From Volvariella volvacea V23 (lineage: Eukaryota > Basidiomycota > Agaricomycetes > Agaricales > Pluteaceae): a stretch of 64,000 nt of DNA. Every line of letters begins with the position of its first letter. Position 1 is the stretch's first letter. Below the pieces are notes generated by a model. It did not search any database. It was not told the DNA's origin and saw only the letters and a list, made by a program, of their open reading frames with translations. The stretch lies in assembly GCA_000349905.1 (NCBI GenBank), contig KB722754.1, positions 502,824-566,823 on the forward strand. The letters run 5' to 3'. Positions 58,371 to 64,000 of this stretch are shown here, piece by piece. Made by a program: the position numbers and the translations under genes.

Positions 58371-59569
58371 TCAGTTCCCAGGTTTCCGACTGACCACCAG
58401 ATACATTGGCGTGAAAAGCTGCCATGTGCCAACATCCGTTAGATCGTCCACACTTGACATGTTTAAACCAGCCGTACCTTTGTTTGCCCACCCTTGACCA
58501 ATGCATGCATCGCAACCTTCAGTGTCTCGCTCACATCGTATGTTCCCTTTGGCACAATGCCCATCATCTCCATGAGCCAGAGGGCGTTATGACTTATTAG
58601 TCGGCCACTCCAGCTCATTCTCCACACGGTCAAGTAATCCCAGAATGTTTGCGCTTTCCGGATGTCTCCCTCCAAGGGGTAATACCAAGGAACGGGATCC
58701 GGTCGCTCTGCAAGGTCTTCCTCGTGTTCGATTTGGAATCCAACGGTCTTGAGGGCTTGACGAGCGAGTCGCAGGGGTCGCATTTCCGGAATGCCATTGC
58801 CCAATTCAATCTGGTGAGCCAGCTCTTTGTGTTCAGGGATCGAGGGATCCCAGGAGTCCGTCATGCACCATTCATAAACACCGAACTAGGAACAGTCTAA
58901 GCCCTTGGAATGGGGAGATGACACAACACTTACAACTCCTCCGGGTTTGAGGACTTTGAAGATTTCGCCATAGACACCCTCCCAGGTTGGTGCATGTACA
59001 GTAGCCTCGATGGCGTATACTGCGTCAAAGTAGTTTTCTCCAAACTGCTCAGAGAGCTTCATGAAATCGCCTTTGACGAAAGTGACCTGTCCCTCGAGGC
59101 CAGCTTGGCGAGTATATCTTCGGGCACGTTGGATTTGGAAATCGTTGTTGTTCAAGCCGATGACCTGACAGTCTGAGAAGCGAGCGATTTCGCGTGCAGG
59201 ACCGCCGACACCGCATCCAACGTCTAGAACACGCATACCAGGGCGAAGAACCATCTGAGCAGCAAGATAGTGCTCGTGGCGGGCAAGCGATGCCAAGAAG
59301 GCTTCACCCTTGTAGAAACGGGAGAAGTGGAAGGACTGTGCCCAGCCGAACTCGTAGAGGTCAGTGGCACCATCGTAGTATCCTAGGCGGATAGGTTAGG
59401 CCTGGAGTAGGGAAGTATAGACCAGCATACCATTCACGACTTCTGTGTAGTTCTCGATACGCTTCTCATTGTCCTCGGAAGCCTCACGATTCAAGTCTTG
59501 TTTCCAAAATTTGGTGTAGTTTTCGACGCGGTTTTCGACACGGCCATCGGCGCGAGCTGCTGAAGACAT
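58371..59569 (-). CDS. ERG6: Sterol C24-methyltransferase
   Basis: Four exons on the minus strand (59431-59569, 58934-59382, 58478-58885, 58371-58418) encode 347 residues. Erg6 transfers a methyl group from S-adenosylmethionine to C24 of the sterol side chain in ergosterol synthesis, at the endoplasmic reticulum and lipid droplets. Motifs: [20 protein letters not shown] with the sterol-binding YEFGW (56-60), the SAM-binding [13 protein letters not shown] (99-111), [59 protein letters not shown] and the sterol C-terminal domain ending [15 protein letters not shown]. Length and all motifs are normal. The start MSSAARADG was chosen by homology. An in-frame ATG 21 bases upstream is probably in an untranslated region, because a likely acceptor (TTTCAG) lies between the two. 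The gene is divergent from the MFS transporter. Confidence 0.94.
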
Positions 59570-60789
59570 GGTGGAAGCTGAAAGAGGCATGTAAGCTTAA
59601 CATTACAAGATAGAGAGCGAGATGAGGAGGGCAAAAAAAATATCAGTGACTTGAATGGTTTCCTTAGGAAAACCCCGCCATCGTGCATTGCTGCACTCTG
59701 GTTGTAGAAATTGCAGACAAGATTTTTCATCACAGAGGGGGGGTGGCGGAGAAACTTACGCACCGAGACTACGAAGAAGGGGAAGGACCTGTTGGAAAAC
59801 CTTGGGAAGAACCCACTTTATGAGCTGGAGGAAATCAGGTCACTTTCGAGGTTCGCCAAATTTCTACTTCTTGCCGTCACGTGGCAAATGTCGAACGATA
59901 AATTCCCGATTGGCGACCGCGGCCGCTGCCATCGTCACTAGCACCCTATGTGGGGCTGCCCGAGAAAATATCCTGCTCAGCTGGGATTGCGTCTGAAGGC
60001 GTCGGGCTCTGATGCAAGATGGATGCAAGAGACAAGGAGGATCGATCCCGTCGCGGATGTAGAAACATCATGATCTAGGATTTTTCCACGGATTCAGATT
60101 GGCCTCACTTACGTCGACCACTTGGACTTGCGCTGATCTCCCTGTGCCTATTACAGTCACATACATCATAGCTGCTTGCCCTTATAGCGGTTTGCCGTAA
60201 CAGCCAGTGTGTCGTCCAGCCATGCCACCTTGGCACCCATTGGCGAACACTTTTTAGGCTGCAGCCAATCATGGAGCCCGTACTCACCCCGTTATCTCAG
60301 ATAATCTGATAGATCCGGAATTGCAACATCACGGCATGAGCCTACCCCGCCTCCGCATATGCAACATCGGGGCGAGGAAGAGGTGTATGTGTGCGGTGCC
60401 TCTTCTGCTTTCCTAGGTTATTTTAGTAAGACCTTCTTGCAAAAGCTGCTCCGTGTCAACTGCCAGCGTGTTATTCGGCCTTTAAATACAAAAGATGAAA
60501 CCAGAGTGTGCGATGGGAATGCACACGACCCTGCCAGTTACTCGGTCGGTCAGCTCGTTACCGCGGCTATACTCCTCTGTCCCACCCCGCCTTCGTGTCG
60601 TGAAATTTCTCTCATAAAATGATTTCGAGAAGCACCGACAACTTGTTGTCCGGGCCCCAGAAGCCAAAGATACGCTATACCCTTGTGAGTGCATGGTGAT
60701 ACTTTACCGAGTTTCACGCACAGTGGGCATAAATAAGGCAGTCAGCCTCTTCGGTTGAAGCACGAGCCCACTTGTAGCCATTCTCAGTC
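59570..60789. other. Divergent promoter region, ERG6 / MFS permease
   Basis: A 1.2-kb spacer. The ERG6 side has splice-like signals around 59580, suggesting an intron in the 5' UTR. Open frames of about 110 codons on both strands show no domain. Confidence 0.5.
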
Positions 60790-63147
60790 ATGATTGCGAA
60801 TCTCCTGGACAGTCCAAAGCTGATGAAAGTACACGATGAAAAGCTTGAATCCGGTTCCACTGAAAATGTTATGCCCACGGAGCTTGACAGCCCAGATGAT
60901 GTCGATTCGGACAAAGAGGAAGAGGCCAAGTTGGTCCGGAAGCTGGACAGGCGCATACTGCCTATCACTTGCCTACTCTACCTATTCGCCTGTGGGTTTC
61001 ATTTTCTCATAAGATTCGGACAACTCACAATACCATAGATCTCGACAGGTCGAACCTTGGAAATGCACGTTTGCAAGGGCTACCTGAAGATATTCTGGGT
61101 GGAGACCCGAGTGGTGAACTTTTCGACTGGATTAATTCGGCCTTCTTTTTTAGCTATGCAAGTCATTATGAAGCAGTTACACAGGCAATCACTGATGTAC
61201 AAGCCATTAGATTTTGTGCCAAATCCCTGCTACCGTCATTTCAAAGCTATTCCCCCCAAGGCTTTGGATGGCGACGGCCGCCATTGGCTGGGGCTTGTCA
61301 TCAACACTGATGGTAAGGGAAATGCTTTTTTCTTCAGTCGATCTAATACCTGACCAAATTGTATTCATAGTCCACTGGTACTAATTTTGTGGGATTAGTT
61401 GTTTCCAGGCTCTTCATAGGAATCTTTGAGGCCGGATTTGGCCCCGCTATACCTCTCTACTTCTGTAGGTTCCAACATATTGGCTCACCATTTGACCCTC
61501 ACAACTGAATAATTGACTACCTACAGCCTTCTTTTATACTAAAACTGAAATGGGACTGAGGGTAGGTTGCGATTCGATCCATACTATTATGATGCTTACC
61601 ACTTCCACCACTAGATGGCCTATTGGTTTGGCTTTGCAGCAGTTGCCGGAGCCTTTGGAGGTTTAATTGCATTCGGGATTCAGCATGTGAACACATCAAT
61701 ACAGAATTGGAGACTTCTCTTTATCATCGAGGTATGACATATGCTACCAGCTTGCCAGCTCAGACAATAATAACTCTACATTCCTCTTAGGGGATACCTT
61801 CGGTGTTAGTGGGAATTGCAGCCCTATGGTTGCTTCCTGACCGGCCGGAGTCCACCACGTTCTTCAATGAACGCGAGCGCAAGATAGCTCTCGAGAGAAT
61901 GAATAGATCGACAAGTGCCGATACAGGTGCCGTCATTAATAAAGGCTCGTTGTGTCCCGTAGAAATATTGGTGTAATTGGTGTAGGCTAACATGACATTT
62001 CAGCTCATATTGTATTGGCATTCCTAGACTGGAGAGTAAGTTTAAACGTGGCAAACTTTGGATTTTGTTGATCAAGTCCGCAGATATATACCGCCGGAGT
62101 AATCTATTTCGGACTGAATTGTGCATTAGCATCCATTTCTGCTTTTCTGCCCACCATCATCAAAACTTTCGGATACAGTAGGTCTCAAAATATCCTGCAG
62201 GGCTTCTTTGACATTGGATCATTATTCCCAATAGCTAACGCTCTGGCTCAACTCTTGACCGTCCCTCCATATGCCGTTGCCGCTGTCGTCTTGACTTCGT
62301 TCTGCCTTGCATCCGACAGACTCCAGAGTCGTGGTATATTTATGGCGTGTGCCAGCGTCATCAGCGGCATTGGATACTTGTAAGTGTTAACCCGGAGTCT
62401 CTGCCATACTGACTTGATATATCGTAATTAGGATTCTTCTCGGCGCACCTTCGGATAACCATGTAAAATATTTCGCGACATTTTGCATCACCAGCGGCAC
62501 CTATACATCCATCGGAGTCATAATTGCATGGTGTAGGTTCCAACCAAAACCCCGGGCTTGGGCTTCCTTGCTCCAAGCTGACTACCATATTTTTGCTTTT
62601 AGTCGCACACAACCTTGGATCAGAAACCAAAAAAGCTACCGGCATCCCAATGTTTATGGCCATGGGCCAATGCGGAAGCATTCTGGGATCTCACATCTTC
62701 CCCAAGTCAGAAGGTCCGCGGTATGAGTGAGTAGTTTACTTCCCCCTCCATCCACATGTCAAATATTCGTGTCGCTTGAGCTAGGGCTAATGGGGCGCTC
62801 GCAGAAATGGATTCGGAAGTATGTCATTGTGCGCCGCATTGTAATGAAAGTCAAAATGCTTAGCTAAATTACAGTTTCGTGCGCATTGGCATTCCTCGCT
62901 GCTTTGTGTGCACTCGTCTTGACTGTAGGTGTGACTAATTGTGTGATTAGGGCTTATTTCTTACAGTTTTGTTCAGGCTTCTTATCGAATTGAGAATACC
63001 CGCCGCGATCGACTATATGGAAAGCCAGAGCCAAACGCGAGGGTTGATACAAGTGTGTTGGCGGACAAGGTTGGTTGGAGTGCTGAAGCCATATACAATT
63101 GCTCAACTATTTTTTTGAAGGCTCCGAATTTCCGTTACATCCCCTGA
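60790..63147 (+). CDS. MFS permease, anion:cation symporter (Dal5-like allantoate permease) family
   Basis: Sixteen exons are proposed: 60790-60991, 61039-61157, 61211-61312, 61371-61464, 61527-61561, 61615-61731, 61791-61944, 62004-62035, 62084-62177, 62235-62379, 62432-62532, 62603-62726, 62805-62818, 62875-62924, 62977-63069 and 63121-63147, giving exactly 500 residues. Family marks: LVRKLDRRILPI, YLDRSNLGNARLQGL, FFFSY, FPPRLWMATAAIGWGLSSTL, GIFEAGFGPAIPLYF, WRLLFIIEGIPSVLVG, LPDRPE and KKATGIPMFMAMGQCG. Twelve membrane spans are expected. Such plasma-membrane permeases import allantoate, nicotinate, pantothenate or similar organic anions; the substrate is not readable. Intron 61158-61210 begins GCAAGT. 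The donor at 61945 (GCTCGT) is doubtful: a GT donor at 61927 would drop six residues. Exon 13 has only 14 bases. Confidence 0.85.
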
Positions 63148-64000
63148 TCACTCGAAAGCATTGAAAAGTGACAGTGAACTCATAAATACGTGCAGTCCAG
63201 GCCCAGGGACGATTCTATTCCTGATATCAGCTCGTACTGTAAACTAGTAGTCCCAATGTATAGATAGGCGGTTCCGTTGTATACTTGCCATATAAGTTTA
63301 TAGTCCACATGGCAATCCAATCGAAGTTACTTGACGCGTAGAGGCTGCAAATTATTCATGGAGAGAAGCTGATCAGCGGTGTGAACTACCGCGGAATCAA
63401 GTAGGGCTAGACCATGCAAGCAATCTGCACGCCGGAAGGCAAGAGTATAGAGAATTGGTGGAGATGCCTACTTTTGCGGAAGGCACGAACACGCACTTGC
63501 GTCAAAGTTGGTAATGCGGGAAGCATGGTCCGGACATCTATTTTGCGGGCTGCAACGATGAATACATACACGTGCTTGGCTTCTATTCCCAAGTAAGCTT
63601 TGGGCAATGCCGGAGTGCATGAGGTAGTCAGGAGGTCCTGGCACCGAGAAATAAATTTGGTCCGAGGTGTAAAGGGTGGATCTACTGCTCTGTGTTGGCG
63701 GGTGGTTGCTGTAGTCTCTAGGTTGTGGTAGCTGCTGGGGGATCGGCTTTCAGTGGAATAGGAAACTCCAGGTCACCAGGATATGTGCCCTGCGGCAAGG
63801 CGATGTCTAATCTTGGTCTTACCTCAACTTGCCTTCAGACAGGTCCTTATCCGATTCCTATTAGTTGCAAATTTGACTGGAATGAAGGTGTATCATGGTT
63901 ACAAGGTCAACAGAGTGCCCGTGTTTGCGCATGCAAAACCACAGCCCACAGGTAGAAAAGGTCGCAATCTCAATAGCATCTATGCAGTGGTATATGAAAC
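63148..64000. other. Gene-free end of window
   Basis: No gene recognised in the last 850 bases. Overlapping short frames on both strands around 63410-63600 look like chance. Confidence 0.5.

Noticed and set aside
61945..62003. Fifth GC-AG intron in the MFS gene
   Set aside because: The donor GCTCGT is poor and a GT donor at 61927 in the same phase is possible, so it was not counted among the firm cases.

Overview
The window reads as nuclear DNA of a filamentous basidiomycete, most likely an Agaricomycete. Genes carry many short GT-AG introns (mostly about 45 to 60 bases). Several proteins belong to families I know from Agaricomycetes: a macrofage activating glycoprotein-like secreted protein, Ser/Thr-rich single-pass membrane proteins ending in an MPS...Y.IG motif, and a hypothetical protein with an NWF motif. 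I cannot place it below class level. Exon borders were worked out by hand from splice sites, frame and family similarity, so individual borders may be a few bases off.

Left part (1 to 8.9 kb): the 3' part of an SRRM1-type PWI/RS splicing factor, a small membrane protein, NUP96 encoded as a free-standing gene, the snoRNP/snRNP protein SNU13, and a second copy of the membrane-protein family. Next (11.8 to 24.9 kb): a CYP53-type benzoate 4-monooxygenase, the macrofage activating glycoprotein-like gene with unusually long introns, a glutathionyl-hydroquinone reductase, tRNA-Ile, and an intron-dense OPT-family transporter broken by a 100-N gap.

Middle (26.9 to 50.8 kb): GET5 and the complex I subunit NDUFS5 diverge from a 206-base spacer. 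They are followed by a PNRC-motif (EDC1-like) protein, a pyrimidine-rich gene-poor stretch, a 637-residue membrane protein of unknown function, the mitochondrial 2-oxoglutarate dehydrogenase E2 (KGD2), a Ran1-type protein kinase, a head-to-head pair of identical tRNA-Ile genes around a probably false assembly gap, and RAD52.

Right part (51.8 to 64 kb): a CpG-poor, AT-rich decayed block holds a clean solo LTR with a 5-base target duplication and an inverted, CpG-decayed copy of the tRNA-Glu that stands intact at its edge. Then come a hypothetical protein with a homeodomain-like NWF motif, sterol C24-methyltransferase ERG6, and a 16-exon MFS permease.

Most genes are housekeeping functions (splicing, nuclear pore, respiration, TCA cycle, DNA repair, sterol synthesis) and do not form one pathway. 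The only loose functional grouping is CYP53 with the hydroquinone reductase, both of which handle aromatic compounds. No CRISPR, prophage or secondary-metabolite backbone gene was seen. The most unusual signals are the CpG-specific decay next to a functional tRNA, the nested solo LTR, GC-AG introns in four genes, and very small coding exons of 6 to 17 bases.
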